From the NCBI GenBank assembly GCA_963377175.1, contig CAUJNA010000476.1, positions 1 through 64,000 on the forward strand: a stretch of DNA of 64,000 bases, in the 5' to 3' direction. Source of the stretch: Effrenium voratum. Its lineage: Eukaryota > Sar > Dinophyceae > Suessiales > Symbiodiniaceae. The position numbers and the translations under genes were made by a program. Positions 11,867-23,335 of the stretch are shown one piece after another. The notes under the pieces were generated by a model. It saw only the letters and a program-made list of their open reading frames with translations, was not told where the DNA came from and did no database searches. The first letter of the stretch is position 1. Every line of letters begins with the position of its first letter.

Positions 11867-14783
11867 ATGGCAGATTGCGGCGAAGAGTTTGAGTTGGATT
11901 TGGAAGAAGCACCAGCGGCGCCGAAGGCAAAAGCTGGTGGAAAGAGGAAGGCGAAAGCCGGTGCCGGTCCGAAAAGAAGGAGTGCTCCACCTGAGACGCC
12001 TGAGAGGCCCTCTGGGAGCGAAGGCGGTGGGGGTCCAAAGGGCTCGGGCCGCAAGGTGTGCCCCATATGCCAGAACCCTTCCCAGCAAGTTCTGGCCAAG
12101 CATCCGTGGTGCAAAGAATGCAAGTGTGACATAGAGGGCTTGAAGGCTGACAGCGTCAAGAACGGTTGGAGCGCAAGGTATGAAGAAGTTCGTGCTGCCG
12201 GCGGTGAGGTCTTCAGGAAGCTCGTGAGAGACTACCACAACCAATGTCCGAGCGGAGGGCGCGGCAAGGCTCGGGCAAGTTACAAGCTGGCACGGCTTGA
12301 GAGCATAGAAGCCTTCAGCAAGAAGCACCAGACCGGCAGCGCAGGCAAGCTTGTGGACTGGTTCGACTTCCAGGCTTACTTCAAGAAGAAGTTGCTCCCA
12401 ACGGAGGACAGACAAATAAGTAAGTAGGGAGATGCAACAGTGCTCAGTGCCCAGTGCGTGCTTTGTGTTTTGAATTTTGCGAGCCTGCGAGCAATGAGCA
12501 AGGTGTCACAGTGTCAACCGAAAACCCGGTGAACCTCAGTCGCCTCTGGCGCGTTTGCCGTTTGCCAGCAGGAGATAGAGAAACGCTGGGGCGCAGCAGT
12601 TGCAGCTGTGGTTGACTACGAAGGAGACAACCCAAGCAACCCTGAACGAGTTCGGTTGAAGACCAAGGACTTCTTCCAGGAGTTTGACGAGGCAGCGGTC
12701 ACCAACCAATGCCGCAAAGAGGGGGCAGTCTCCAAAGGCGACGCAGCTGTGGCAAACTTGGCAGCCACACTTGAAGCTCCAGAGGAAGCGCTTCAGTTGC
12801 CAGTGTCAGTGTCAGCCAAAGCCAAAGCCACAGCCAAGGATGGCCAGGGTCCTGGCAAAGGAAGTGGTCCGGAGCACAGCGAAGTGGCCGGTGCGAACAC
12901 TGCGGCGTTTGCAGTGGAGCGGCTCAAAGCGTTCGAGCAGTGGGCCCACCAGTTTGAGGTGGTGCTCCTGATGCCGTTTCGCAAGAACTACGACACGTTG
13001 AACGCGCAGGCTTGGTCACCAGGTCTGCTGCATGCTCGTCGCTCGTGCTTGAAGTGCTTGAAGTCTGAGTCTGTTTGCGGCATTGTCGGTCTCGACTCTC
13101 AAGGCATCGTTCAATCATGCTAAGCGTTGAGGCACGTGCAAGTTTCAGTTGTTTGCATGTTGTCATGGTTGTCAGTTTGGTGTGAAATCTCATTTGTTTT
13201 TTTCAGGTGGCAGAGCTGGACACTTCGGAGTCTGAGTTGCTGGAAGAGTACAAGAAATTGGTTGGCGAAGGAGCGCTTGGATGTTGCAGGGCTGCCCTTG
13301 TTGACGCCCCAAGCAAAGTCCAGGAGGCAGTGAAGATTGGCAAGAGCAAGTACAAGGAGCACGATGCCAAGATGGCCAGTTGTGCCGGCCAGCTCAAACT
13401 CAAGCCCTGTGCGCAGCCCGATTGTCTCTGCAGCTTTGGCTCACTGGCGCTTCGCATCCTGAGTTTGAAGACCGCAGAGACGCAAGATGACCTGCAGACG
13501 ATCATCAATGTGATTGCCGGCGGAAGCACTGCGCTGAAGCAATTGAACAGCGCAGTTTCAACTGCCATGCAAGAGGTTTTGAAGGCTGTGAAAGACTGCC
13601 GGCAGAGAGAGAAGTTGCGCAAGAAGCAAGAGGACTCGGGCTCAAGTCGAGCGGCTCGAACATGTAGCTTTTTCTGTTTGAATTTGCGTGTGCGGTGTTT
13701 TTCCACAGCAGCTTTCCAGGGAAGTGCCTTTTTCAAAAGAACACGCCTAAGTTTTTTTGAGGAGGCATTTTTCAATCATTTTCCAAGGAACCACCCCCCC
13801 TCGGCCCCTCGCAAATTCTGCAGGAAGCGGACCAGAAACGCCTTGCCAGAGAAGAAACCAAGAAGAAGAAGGAGCAGGAGAACAAAGCGAAAAAGGGCCA
13901 GAAGAGACAGCGAAAGAGCAAGGCTGATACCATGCCCAAGCGTCTGGCTGCTTTGGAGGATGACGGCGGCCCGGGTGTCAAGGAAGTTCTCTTGTTCTCT
14001 GACCAGGCGAGCTTCCTGAAGAATCGGGACGAGAATGCTGATGAGCTGTGGGCCGCTCCGTGGGTCTTGCATGATGAGGCAAGCCTGAAATCTGCTCTGA
14101 CTTCTGACGCTGCCGTGCATGGCCGCTTCATGATGTTCAGCTCGCAGTTCGAATCATCTGCCCCAGCACAGAAGCATGGCCGTGCTTTCCTGAAGATCCA
14201 GGATGGCACTGGGACACAGGTGGCGCAGATCTTGACAGAGATGCAGGGCGACTCCATGGCGAAGATGTGCAAGGATGGTCAGCAGGCCAGCGAGAGGGTC
14301 AGCAGCCTGTGTGCCATGGCCTTGGTGGGAGTTCTTGGCGGGCAGCAGACAGTGAGTGTGGCTGAAACGCCGCGCTTTTTGCTGGTGCTGGAGGGCGGCC
14401 TGGATATGCTGATCATGCCGCTGCAGACCTACTTGAGTGTGTGCTCCAATCTTGGTCCAGCCACTGACTGGACTGCTTGGTTGAACGGCGCCTACCTTCT
14501 GGAACATCTCACAGAGTGTTTTGAGACACAGTCCATGAGACGGATTGTGCTGACCGAGTATGACTTGCTGTATGTGCCGCCCATGTCAATGGTCTGGGAG
14601 GTTGGTCTGGAAAGCAAGAGCGTGTTCCTTCGCTCGTGCTGGTGCAGCTGGCGCAACTTGGAAGGTGACGTGGAAACTATGAAGCAAATCCTCGCCATGA
14701 CCAATTGGGGAGAGTCGGAAAAAGTGCAGCAGCAGATGAAAGAGGTCCTGGACTACATGAACACGCTTGCCGAAGAGGACTAG
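11867..14783 (+). CDS. Four-exon gene: Lys-rich protein with C4 zinc motif, unknown function
   Basis: It starts at ATG 11867 (CCCCATGG context). Proposed exons are 11867-12406, 12572 to about 12958 or 13009, 13207-13653 and 13824-14783; all joins keep frame, three with GA/GC donors or GAG|GT, each acceptor AG followed by G. The protein has a Lys/Ala/Pro-rich start, CPICQNP with WCKECKCD (four paired cysteines), a basic domain with YHNQCPSGGRGKARASYK, KRWGAAVAAVVDYEG, a coiled segment, a Lys-rich helix (EETKKKKEQENKAKK) and a well-structured C-terminal 280 residues ending at TAG 14781. The zinc motif suggests nucleic-acid or chromatin binding, but no named domain is recognised. A tempting GTAAGT donor at 12420 does not keep frame. 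Confidence 0.5.
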
Positions 14784-15185
14784 TGCAAAAGACTTGATGC
14801 CACGATTGGCAATTCGGCGATTGGCATTTGGTGGAAAATATGACATCGTGTCAGGCAAGCTGTTCTGTCACGGCACGTGCGCGCGGTCATGCCTGAATGA
14901 AGCCTGAATGGGTTGCATCGAGTTTTGCTTCAGGATAAGGATGATGGTCTTCCACGCCCTGGCTTCCTTCAAGGCCATGCGCGAAGGGTGGTCTGCTTTC
15001 TTCAAGCTTTGACGAGGAGGGAAGTATGATGTTGGAGTGGTTGGGGGTCCTAACAATGGTCCATAAACGGGGGTTTTTTGGTTGGGCGGGGTCCAGCTCC
15101 GGTGTGTGCTGTAGGAGTCTTGCCGCGCCAGATCCTTCGTTCTGATAGATGTGGGGATGTTGCAGGCCCAAAAAGTCTCCCAAAA
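14784..15185. other. Spacer, no gene seen
   Basis: Between the stop at 14783 and the AT-rich tract. Short minus-strand ORFs are proline/asparagine-rich and unconvincing. Confidence 0.4.
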
Positions 15186-15476
15186 AATTAATTTTGTCCT
15201 TTTGATCCATGATATATTATGTATTAAATAAAAAAATAATATGAAAAAATATTAATTTGTGAAAAATATGATTTTAATATATGATTATCGTTTTGTTATT
15301 GTCTTTGATTTGACTATTTGTAAAATATATAGTAAATAAATAGATTATTATGATATAATTATGATATAAGTAATTTTATTATGTATTAAATAAACTTTTT
15401 TATATATAATATAGATTTTGAATTTTATCTTCAAAATGTGGTATATACGAAGCGTTAATTATCTATAACTAATCTC
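15186..15476. other. Extremely AT-rich island
   Basis: About 290 bases made almost only of A and T (TATTATGTATTAAATAAA repeats, GATATAATTATGATATAA), in sharp contrast to the surrounding roughly 50-55% GC. It carries no ORF. It looks like an organelle-type or low-complexity insertion; it could also be a DNA-unwinding or attachment region, but nothing proves that. Confidence 0.8.
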
Positions 15477-15699
15477 GGTCCAAAAAAGATTGCATTCAAT
15501 CAGATTCGCACTGCACGCCTTTGCATTGGCGACACCTACAAAAAAGCCGTAACCCTCATTGGCTTTGCAGCTGATGTTGCCTTGCTGGGTTGTGTGTTGC
15601 CTTGAGCCTTGTGGCTGAGCTTGGCGAGGCTGGGGATGTTGCGCGGCCTCTGGAGGGCCCAAAATGTCGCAGCAAAAGGCGCGACATTTTTGAACGCAT

Positions 15700-16600
15700 C
15701 GGTTGTATGAGTTGACAGCGGCCCGGATGTGAGCTGATGTTATGATGTTAGCTTAGTGTTTAGGTCGCCGTGTAAACGCTTGCGGCCAGGAAGTAGCGGC
15801 AAGGGTGATGTTGGAGTTTTCGGTGTGCCAGATCCTTAGTTCCGCCAGATGTGAGTTGATGTTAGCTTAGGGTTTAGGAGGCTGCGTCAGTACACGCTTT
15901 CGGCCAGGAAGCAGCGGCGAGGTTGATGTTGGAGTTTCACTATGACTGTGCCAGATCCTTAGTTCTGTCAGCGTCATGTGAGTTGTGATGTCAGCTTAGG
16001 GTTTAGGATGCTGGCGACAGTACACACTTCCGGCCAGGTCAGGGGGGCGAAGTTGATGTTGGAGTTTCACTGCGCCTCACTGCGCCAGACCCTTAGTTCT
16101 GACAGATGTGAGTTGATGTTAGCTTAGGATTTCGTATAGGGCGAAGGCGTCGCTAAACGCTTGCGGCCAGGAAGAAGCGGTGAGGGTCCCAGTGAGGGTG
16201 CTGTTGGAGTTTGTGTGCCAGATGATTAGTTGTGTCAGATGTGAGTTGATGTTGATGTTAGCTTAGGGTTTAGGATGCTGGCGTCAGTACAGTACACGCT
16301 TGCGGCCAGGAAGCAGCAGCAAGGTTGGTGTTGGAGTTCACTGTGCCAGATCCTTAGTTCTGTCAGCGTCAGATGTGAGTTGATGTCAGCTTATTTAGGA
16401 TGCTGGCAACAGGCAACTGTGCGCGCTTGCGCCAGGAAGGGAAGCGGCGAGGTTGATGTTGGAGTTTGCGCCAGATCCTCATTTCTTACAGATGTGAGTT
16501 GATGTTAGCTTAGGGCTTAGGATGCTGGCTTCAGTATACGCTTGCTGCCAGGAAGCAGCGGCGAGGTTGTTGGAGTTTCACTGTGCCAGATCCGGTGGTG
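15700..16600. repeat. Satellite of about 115-130 bp, about eight units
   Basis: Units repeat CGCTTGCGGCCAGGAAG, then GGCGAGGTTGATGTTGGAGT, TGTGCCAGATCCTTAGTTCT, GATGTGAGTTGATGTTAGCT and TAGGGTTTAGGATGCTGG. Copies begin near 15720, 15780, 15900, 16020, 16160, 16290, 16420 and 16535. Units differ by deletions, so the array is old. Confidence 0.85.
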
Positions 16601-16898
16601 TCCAGGCCATGTCTGTTTGCAATTTTTGCTTTGGGCTGCAAACGCATGCAGGTCAGACCTGGCAGTTCTCAGACACGCAGTCGCAAGGCTGGGTTTGAGA
16701 AAGTGCCGGGCGCAAGTGCTGTGCAAAGTTCAAGCTACACGAGAAGCTGGGAGTGGTTGCTGCAACTTTGTGCAGCTGCGGGCTGAAGTTGGGCAGTGCG
16801 AAGTGCAAATTTGCTTCTCAAGTTCAGGCCATTGAGCCAATGTGATGCATCTAGGAGTGAAGTAAGCTCAGGTTGCAACTTCTAGGCCTCCTCCAGCC

Positions 16899-18784
16899 AT
16901 GAAGCGACCTGCCAGTGCCGGTGCCAGCCGAGCCGCAAAGGCAAAGGCAAAGGCCGCTGCTTTGCCTCCCATGCCGCCTGGGCCAGACAACGTGGAGGAC
17001 CTCTTCCAGTGGGCCAGCGCAGTGAAGACCAAGTTGATGGCTGACAGTTCTTTGTCGAACAACCTTGAGCACCGCCTAAAGCAAGGCATAGTCATTGACT
17101 CGGACCACAGTGGCAGCGGCAACGGGGAGGGCGGCTTGCTGTGCGCGTTGAAGAATGCAGGAGTGGAGGATGCTCAGGTGTGCATTCACAGTGTTTGCGA
17201 CAAGGACGCCAGCTGCCAAGCTCTGCTGAAGCTGCTGGTCTCGGATGAAGGCGACGGTCCGGATGGCAGGCTTGGAGGCGACCGCAACCAGCGGACGCGT
17301 GTGTTTGGAGACTTGGTGCAGCAGATTCCGCACGAGAAGCTGGAGATGCTTTATGAGATGCTGCCCAACGCAGATGAGCCTCCTGAAGTCAAGAAGAAAG
17401 CTTATAGAGAGGTGGCGAACCGCATCAAGGGCAACATGGAAGAGTTTTTGCCCAAGAACAGAACCCAGTATGACATGGTCAGCGGGCAGTTTGCGCCGGT
17501 GACACGCCAAGGCTGCGCCTCAGAGACAGTGCGCGTGAGAATTTCTGGAACAGAGTGCTACCAGTGGTCTCGCATGAACAAGAGCAGACTGCAAGACGGA
17601 GCAAGCAATTTTTTTGTGTTTGTAGTCTGGGTTTGCGTGACCCTTCGCAACCTGTCCCAGATTGTCATCCACGAGAACGTTACTGCCCATGATGAGGATA
17701 TTTTGTCCGAGTTCCTTTCAGGGGCGTGCTTTGCTTCACCTTGAGAAATGCTTTCATTATGAGCAATGAGCATGTCGTGCGGTTGTATGCTGTTGGAAGT
17801 TGTAAGCTTGAGTTTTTTTGTTTTCTGTTTGTTCTTTCTTGTGCAAAGTGCTGCACTGCGTTGGCTGTCAGGTATGCTCTCCACGCCTTTGAGGTCTCTC
17901 CGGAGCACCTAGGATGGCCTGTGCGGAGGACAAGGCGGTACACAGTGGGAGTCCTGCGCAGGGGCTGGTTCTTTACTGGCGATGTGACGCGCTTTCTACA
18001 GATCTTTGGGATGTCCCCGACCTTGCTTGGCTCGGCTCCGGAGGGGGACGTGGCCTGCTGGCTGCAAGAGGCTGCCGCCAAGAAGCACAAGGTCAGCGCT
18101 GATGGCCACATCGATGCTCGCGCACTCCTGACTCCTGCTCAGAAGCGGCGGCTCAAAAACACAGAGGAGAAGATGCGCGGGCTTGAAGTGCACAGTTGGG
18201 TCTGCGACGTTCAACAGGAAGTGGATTGGACAAAGACAAACGATTTTGTTCCAGTGCTCCTTCGCGGAAGCCTTCTTTGGAGCAACACAAAGGAACGCTT
18301 GGCTTTGGCGTCTGAGCACCTCCTGTTTCAAGGAGTTCCCTGCTTCCGAAAGCTTGATGACAAGGTGGCGCCCTGCAACTGGCCACAAATCATGTGCGTG
18401 AGCAAGCAGATGGGCTTCAGTGAGCACTGCTGGAAATCTATGGCTGGCAATGCCATGCACAGAGCAGTTGCTGGGCTGCTTGGCGCATATGTCATCGCCA
18501 ACTTGCGGCGCAAGGTGAAGCCGCACCCCGCCTCGGGCCTTTCCCTGGGATCCTTCCTTGTGCCAGAGCCCAAGCCGCCGACAGATGTACGAGGTGGTGG
18601 TGAAAGAGGTGAAGAGGCTCAAGAGTGTGCAGACATCAATAGCCCTGCAGCAGGCGCATACAGGACTCCTAACAAGAAGAAGGGGGCTGGGCCGCTAGGC
18701 CGTGGCGCGAGCTGCATGAGTCTTGGGTCACTTGGGTCCGCCGCGTCCGCCAGTTCGATGTCGCCTTTTTTGAGCCCGCCGTAG
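16899..18784 (+). CDS. C5 cytosine-methyltransferase-like protein, intron-containing
   Basis: It starts at ATG 16899 after a basic tail-like leader (MKRPASAGASRAAKAKAKAA). Seen: VIDSDHSGSGNGEGG near residue 67 (SAM-binding motif I-like), ISGTECYQWSRMNKSR near residue 213 (position of the catalytic PC loop, motif IV), IVIHENVTAHDEDIL in the next exon (motif VI ENV), EHLGWPVRRTRRYTV (motif VIII-like) and MAGNAMHRAVAGLLGAY (motif X-like) before the stop at 18784. Exons are about 16899-17600, 17670-17730 and 17872-18784, with T-rich introns; the second join is not resolved. The usual Pro before the catalytic Cys is Glu here. It would methylate cytosine if active. Related genes are known inside dinoflagellate mobile elements; here it follows a transposase-like locus. 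Confidence 0.55.
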
Positions 18785-20032
18785 ATGTTGCTGCAAGCTC
18801 TGGCACTGGCGATTTGCGAGCTGAGAAAGATTCACTTGTGCATTTGCCTTTCGGTGAGCTTTGATTGCGACTTGCCACAAGCTTTTGGTCTTTCTGGTTG
18901 CGTGGCCATCCTTGGAGGTGCTCTGGCTTCATTTTGAACAGGAGGCTGATGAGGATTCGAATCTTGACAAATTCTAGGCCATGTTAGCCAAGCGTTTGAT
19001 AGGCATGTTTTGTGGCCTGCGGGCAGGTTCGCCGAGGACTTGCGTGGTGGTTGGCAGCGGCCCAAGATTTAGTTTTGCTTGCTCGTAAGCAGAGTTTGGC
19101 CCAGGCTTCCACAGGCAACTGGTCTCGGTCTCGGAAGCCCAGGCCATTGCTCTTTCATGGTGTGCCTTGAGATTTGGCTGTTGCGCAGGGAGTCCATTTG
19201 AGTCCATTGTGGCAGCCTGGCAGCTTTCCGGAGGCCAGCCATGCTGTCCAGGGACCTTCCCATTTTCAACTTGTTTTTAATGTGTTGCGATTGTTGGAAG
19301 CCAGGCTACGAACATTTGCATGTTGATCGAATCTTGAGCAACTTGATGACTTGATGGTTGGCAGCTTGAGTAAACGAGATGTTTTTGACGTTTGCCTGCT
19401 TGGCGCTTGTCTTGCCAGGTCGGGTCGGGTGGAGCGCGCTGAGCGGCGGTCTTTGCAAGCAGATTGATGGCGGTAAAATGTCTGGACGCGCCGCTTAGGG
19501 TTTGGGGTGCTTCAGCGCTTCATGTCTGATGTTGTCGATTGTGGAGCTGGAGACAGTGGCGTGGAACTTTCGCGCTCTCGCGCCTTTTGCCTTTAGGGTG
19601 CTTTTGTTGTGATTGCGGGGTTGAAGGGGCTTCGGCTCGGGCTTCGGGCTTCGGGAGTTGCTTGAGATGCTTGATTTTGATTTTTGACGCGTTTCAAGAA
19701 CAGACATAAGACATTGCGGAACTTGAAGCTCGCCTTGCGCTGGAACACATTTTCGTGCTGGCGCTCTTCTCGCTGCCGTGTTGCGTTGCAACCTAACCCT
19801 AACCGAACCCATCCCGATTTCCCCGCTTGTTGTTTTTTTCTTTTGGCTCATGCGCACGTGTCGCAGCAAGCGGTTTCCTATTAGGCTCAACACATAGTTT
19901 CATGTCCTTCTGCGAATACTTTGCGCATAGCCGCGTAACCAACATGATCCTACATGTATGGGCGGGCGCATCTTAGCACCCTGGCGACCTCCGTCAGTCA
20001 TTGTGTTTTGCCGGCTTTGGCCAGACATCTCT
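18785..20032. other. Unassigned spacer
   Basis: No convincing gene. A diverged copy of the first satellite's core (CCCAGGCCATTGCTCTTTCA) lies at about 19139. A short CCTAACCCTAACC run at about 19793 is too short to be a telomere. Confidence 0.4.
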
Positions 20033-20596
20033 TCAATGAAGCTGCAAACCGCAAACCTCACTGATCTTCTTATTCATGGCCAAAATGACGCTCCCAGCTC
20101 CCAGCCGCTGTCTAATTTCACTCTCCATGTTGCGTTGCGTTGCTGCGATTGTCTTCTTGCTCGCGCTTCTGCTCTTTGCGCAATGTTGTTGAACTTCAAA
20201 TGGACACATCGGTGGCATTAGGGCATTTTGGGCATTGTCAATTGCGTAATCGTCCCAAAAGTCCAAAAGATCCTCTGGGGTTAAAGTTTCAAGTTTCTGC
20301 TTTTTTGCAAACGTAGCTTGAGGAGCTTGCTGGGGCTTGAGGGTGACCTCTGACTCTGAGGATGTGGGCCCCCACAGCTTTACAGGCTTTACATTTTTGT
20401 TGCCCGCGCAACTAGGTCTTTTTCCTCCCCAGTCCCCAACTACCCTTGTAACACCCTTGTATATGAATAGGTCTTCATCTAGGTGTTTGCGCAGGTCTGT
20501 GGCACGCTGTCTTCCAAACGGGTTGCTTGGTTGGGCAGACGCAACCGCGCAGTGAAGGCCCGGCAGGGAGTGAAAACTGAAGATTCCGCTTGTCAT
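20033..20596 (-). CDS. Possible gene, unknown protein
   Basis: A minus-strand ORF of 187 codons from ATG (20594-20596) to the stop at 20033. Its composition is protein-like: KHLDEDLFIYKGVTRVVGDW, a Lys/Gln stretch, TPEDLLDFWDDYAIDN, and a helical C-terminus (MESEIRQRLGAG). No family is recognised. Its 5' end touches the hairpin satellite. It may be one exon of a larger gene. Confidence 0.35.
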   Translation of the reverse strand: MTSGIFSFHSLPGLHCAVASAQPSNPFGRQRATDLRKHLDEDLFIYKGVTRVVGDWGGKRPSCAGNKNVKPVKLWGPTSSESEVTLKPQQAPQATFAKKQKLETLTPEDLLDFWDDYAIDNAQNALMPPMCPFEVQQHCAKSRSASKKTIAATQRNMESEIRQRLGAGSVILAMNKKISEVCGLQLH

Positions 20597-20699
20597 GGTC
20601 CTGGTAGCGGAGCCTCTGCAGCCTCTGCAAGTCCTGGCTCCTCAGCCAGGCCAGGCCAGGCCCGCGTGGAAATTGAAGAAAGCGCCGACGCCGTTTCAC

Positions 20700-22140
20700 G
20701 GTCGCCAACTGTGGACTTCAAACCTTGCGTTCGGGCCTACCCACCCATCAGCGCGCGCGGGGGTAAACTCCCGCGCGCTGATGGGACACCCTGTGGTCGA
20801 CCGTGGGCCGTCCGCCGGGACTCTGTGTGGGGAGACCAAGCGATTTGAATCTGTGATCTTCGAATTCGATCCTTCGAACTTCCAACCTTGCGGCAACTTG
20901 CGTTAGCGATTCGGGCCTACCCACCTGTCAGCGCGCGCGGGGGTAAACTCCCGCGCGCTGATGGGACACGGTGTGGTCAACCGTGGGCCGTCCGCCGGGA
21001 CTCTGTATGGGGAGACCAAGCGATTTGAATCTGTGAACATCCTTGCATTCGTCGATTCGGGCCTACCCACCCATCAGCGCGCGCGGGGGTAAACTCCCGC
21101 GCGTTGGTGGGACACGGTGTGGTCAACCGTGGGCCGTCCGCCGGGACTCTGTATGGGGAGACCACACGATTTGAATCAATCTGTCAGCTGCGAACTTCGA
21201 ACCTTGCGTTTGCGATTCGGGCCTACCCACCCATCAGCGCGGCGAGCGCGCGCGGGGGTAAACTCCCGCGCGGCGCGCTGATGGGACACGGTGTGGTCCT
21301 GGTCGACCGTGGGCCGTCCGCCGGGACTCTGTGTGGGGAGACCAAGCGATTTGAATCTGTGATCTTCGAATTCGATCCTTCGAACTTCCAACCTTGCGTT
21401 AGCGATTCGGGCCTACCCACCTGTCAGCGCGCGCGGGGGTAAACTCCCGCGCCGCCTGTGGGACACGGTGGTGTCCATACCGTGGGCCGTCCGCCGGGAC
21501 TCTGTATGGGGAGACCAAGCGATTTGAATCTGTGAGCTGTGAACATCCTTGCATTCGTCGGGCCTACCCACCCATCAGCGCGCGCGGGGGTAAACTCCCG
21601 CGCGCTGATGGGACACGGTGTGGTCGACCGTGGGCCGTCCGCCGGGACTCTGATTGGGGAGACCAAGCGATTTGAGTCTGTGAGAATCAACCTGTGAACT
21701 TCGAACTTCGAACCTTCCAGCCCCGCCCATCAGCCGCCAGCCTGCACGGTCCACCGTCGAGTTGCCGTCGAGACTCCGTAGTACTCCGTAGTCCTTGAGA
21801 CTTTCGTGACAGTGACAGTGACAGTGACAGGCCAGGGACAAGCTGTGAATCATCTGTGAACTTGTGAACACGAAGAGACTTGAAGAGACTGTGAGCTTCC
21901 ACTCGGACTCGGGCCGGATGGGGAGTGAGAGACAACGCGACGCGGCGCCGCGGCGCGGCGACTAAGCGATTTGAGATAGTGGGCATCTTCCAATCCTGAA
22001 TTCGGGCCTACCCGCCCATCAGCGACGCGCTGCGCTGTGTGTTAAGACACAGGCTGTCGCAGGCTGATGGGACACGGTGTGGTCGACCGTGGGCCGCCCG
22101 CCGGGGCTCTGCGCGGGGAGACCAAACAAACAATTTGAGA
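20700..22140. repeat. Hairpin-bearing satellite, about seven units of 140-190 bp
   Basis: Each unit has TTCGGGCCTACCCACC, then a long inverted repeat (arms near CCCATCAGCGCGCG and CGCGCGCTGATGGG around GGGGGTAAACTC), then GGTCGACCGTGGGCCGTCCG, CCGGGACTCTGT and GGGGAGACCAAGCGATTTGA. Hairpins lie near 20745, 20927, 21071, 21231, 21420, 21569 and, degraded, 22013. The arms vary together in at least one unit (an extra GGCGAGCG on one side and GGCG on the other near 21240 to 21280). The array ends just before the viral element. Confidence 0.85.
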
Positions 22141-22533
22141 AAGCTTTGACTGCAGACTTAGACTCAGCTTGAGCGATTCTTCTCAGCTTCTCATTCTCCA
22201 ACGATCAAATTAAATTGTGGACTTCAAGCCGATTCAAGCCAACGTGAACAAGCGCAAGAGTCTGCGACCTGCCACAGGGTAAGCCAGGCTTTGGGGGTAG
22301 ACCGGCACACCCAGCGGCGCGCTGTGTCTGTGTGTGTAAGACACAGGTCACCAGTGACTTCACCAGTGTGTCCGTGCGAGAAGACCAGGCAACTTGTGAT
22401 AGTGTGTCCAAGGCAAGAAGCTGCAGACCTTGTCAAGCCAAATCTTGCAGCAGAAATGCTGGCTGCTTTCCTACACTTTTCAATTTGCGAAAGCAGCCAC
22501 CAACAGGCTGGTTAACACAGGGCATCTGTTTGA
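22141..22533. other. Left flank of the viral element
   Basis: No gene seen. A short inverted repeat around 22320-22350 (GTGTCTGTGTG / AAGACACAGG) resembles a relic of the satellite next door. The viral terminal repeat should lie around here, but I could not find a matching copy at 38.8 kb. Confidence 0.35.
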
Positions 22534-22869
22534 CTTACGAAACCTGCAGGCTTCATAGAAGACACGCGCCGCAACCGGCCACTGCGCAAGTTAGCATACC
22601 TGGGGGGCCTGGCTGAAGGAGCAGCAGCCCTCGCACCCACGGCGGGCGAGGTTGCTGGAACGTTGGCTGGCGTGGCGGGAGTTGGCGCAGCGGCGACGGC
22701 GGGGCTGGCCGTGGGCATCGCAGGCGGCGCAGCCTACGGCCTCGCGCGCGGCACGGGCTGGGTCCTCGAGAACACGCTCTTCCGGCCCCAGCAGGGCAGC
22801 GAGGACGCGGCCGTGCAGGACGTCCGGTCCGCCAACGGCATGAACGACGCCACACATACAAACCTCTAA
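22534..22869 (+). CDS. Gly/Ala-rich membrane-spanning viral protein (partial)
   Basis: The frame is open from 22534 to the stop at 22869, up to 111 residues, with no ATG; its start is lost or non-standard. After a basic start (DTRRNRPLRKLAYLGG) comes a long small-residue stretch with glycine zipper spacing (GVGAAATAGLAVGIAGGAAY), then a polar tail. Such glycine/alanine membrane-active segments occur in minor capsid or penetration proteins of DNA viruses with double-jelly-roll capsids. Position next to the capsid gene agrees, but the assignment is inference. Confidence 0.4.
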   Translation, partial: LTKPAGFIEDTRRNRPLRKLAYLGGLAEGAAALAPTAGEVAGTLAGVAGVGAAATAGLAVGIAGGAAYGLARGTGWVLENTLFRPQQGSEDAAVQDVRSANGMNDATHTNL

Positions 22870-22974
22870 CCTCTCCTCCATAAATCATCAACATCCCTCA
22901 GCCCCATTCACGCAGCGCAACCGGCAGCAGCACGTCCGGCGCCCCGCAACAGGCCGCAGGCCTCCCCTTCGCAT

Positions 22975-23187
22975 TCCGCTTCCGCGTGCAAGGCGCAGTC
23001 CAACAACACTGCCCGCGTCCATCTCTGGGGCCTGAACCCCGTGGCCCTGCCCCAGTCCGCCTCCGCCCAGCTTCAAAAAAGTGTGCTACTCAGAGCTCGC
23101 GGGCGAACTCCAGTTCCGGGCAGTCACGCCGGAGTTTGCCTCCGCCCAGCTTTGACCAGCTGGCGCGAGACATTGAGGCTGCTTAAA
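22975..23187 (+). pseudogene. Frameshifted small viral ORF
   Basis: Coding-like sequence that switches frame at least twice: SNNTARVHLWGLNPVALPQ in one frame, CYSELAGELQFRAVTPEF in a second, and FDQLARDIEAA before a stop at 23185 in a third. The pieces read as one short protein of about 70 residues with a helical C-terminus. The family is unknown. It lies between the membrane-protein ORF and the hairpins at 23.2 kb. Confidence 0.35.
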
Positions 23188-23214
23188 AAAAAAAATAACC
23201 CTCCTCGGGGAGAG

Positions 23215-23335
23215 TTTATTTTTGCACGGTTTTGCGCAACAAAAATGCTATCAGTCCAGGCCGTATATGAATATACACCCTGGACTAATAGCTTTTGCAA
23301 CTTTTGCGCTGCAAAAAAATGCTATTGAACTTCAG
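23215..23335. repeat. Intergenic hairpin, GCTATT family
   Basis: GCACGGTTTTGCGCAACAAA leads into a stem made of AGTCCAGG...GTATA and TATAC...CCTGGACT around TGAA, flanked by ATGCTAT and ATAGC. A second half-copy (GCAAAAAAATGCTATT) follows. The same flanks and stem style recur at 32.68-32.83 kb. A terminator or processing role between viral genes is possible. Confidence 0.7.

Noticed and set aside
12420..12425. GTAAGT as the donor of the first intron of the zinc-motif gene
   Set aside because: It leaves one extra base and breaks the frame with the exon at 12572; the GAG|GA site at 12407 keeps frame.
19793..19806. Telomere-like CCTAACCCTAACC
   Set aside because: Only two units; dinoflagellate telomeres are long TTTAGGG arrays.
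20700..22140. CRISPR-like array
   Set aside because: The units are long, the spacers are also repeated and the palindromic part is a satellite hairpin; no cas genes and a eukaryotic context.
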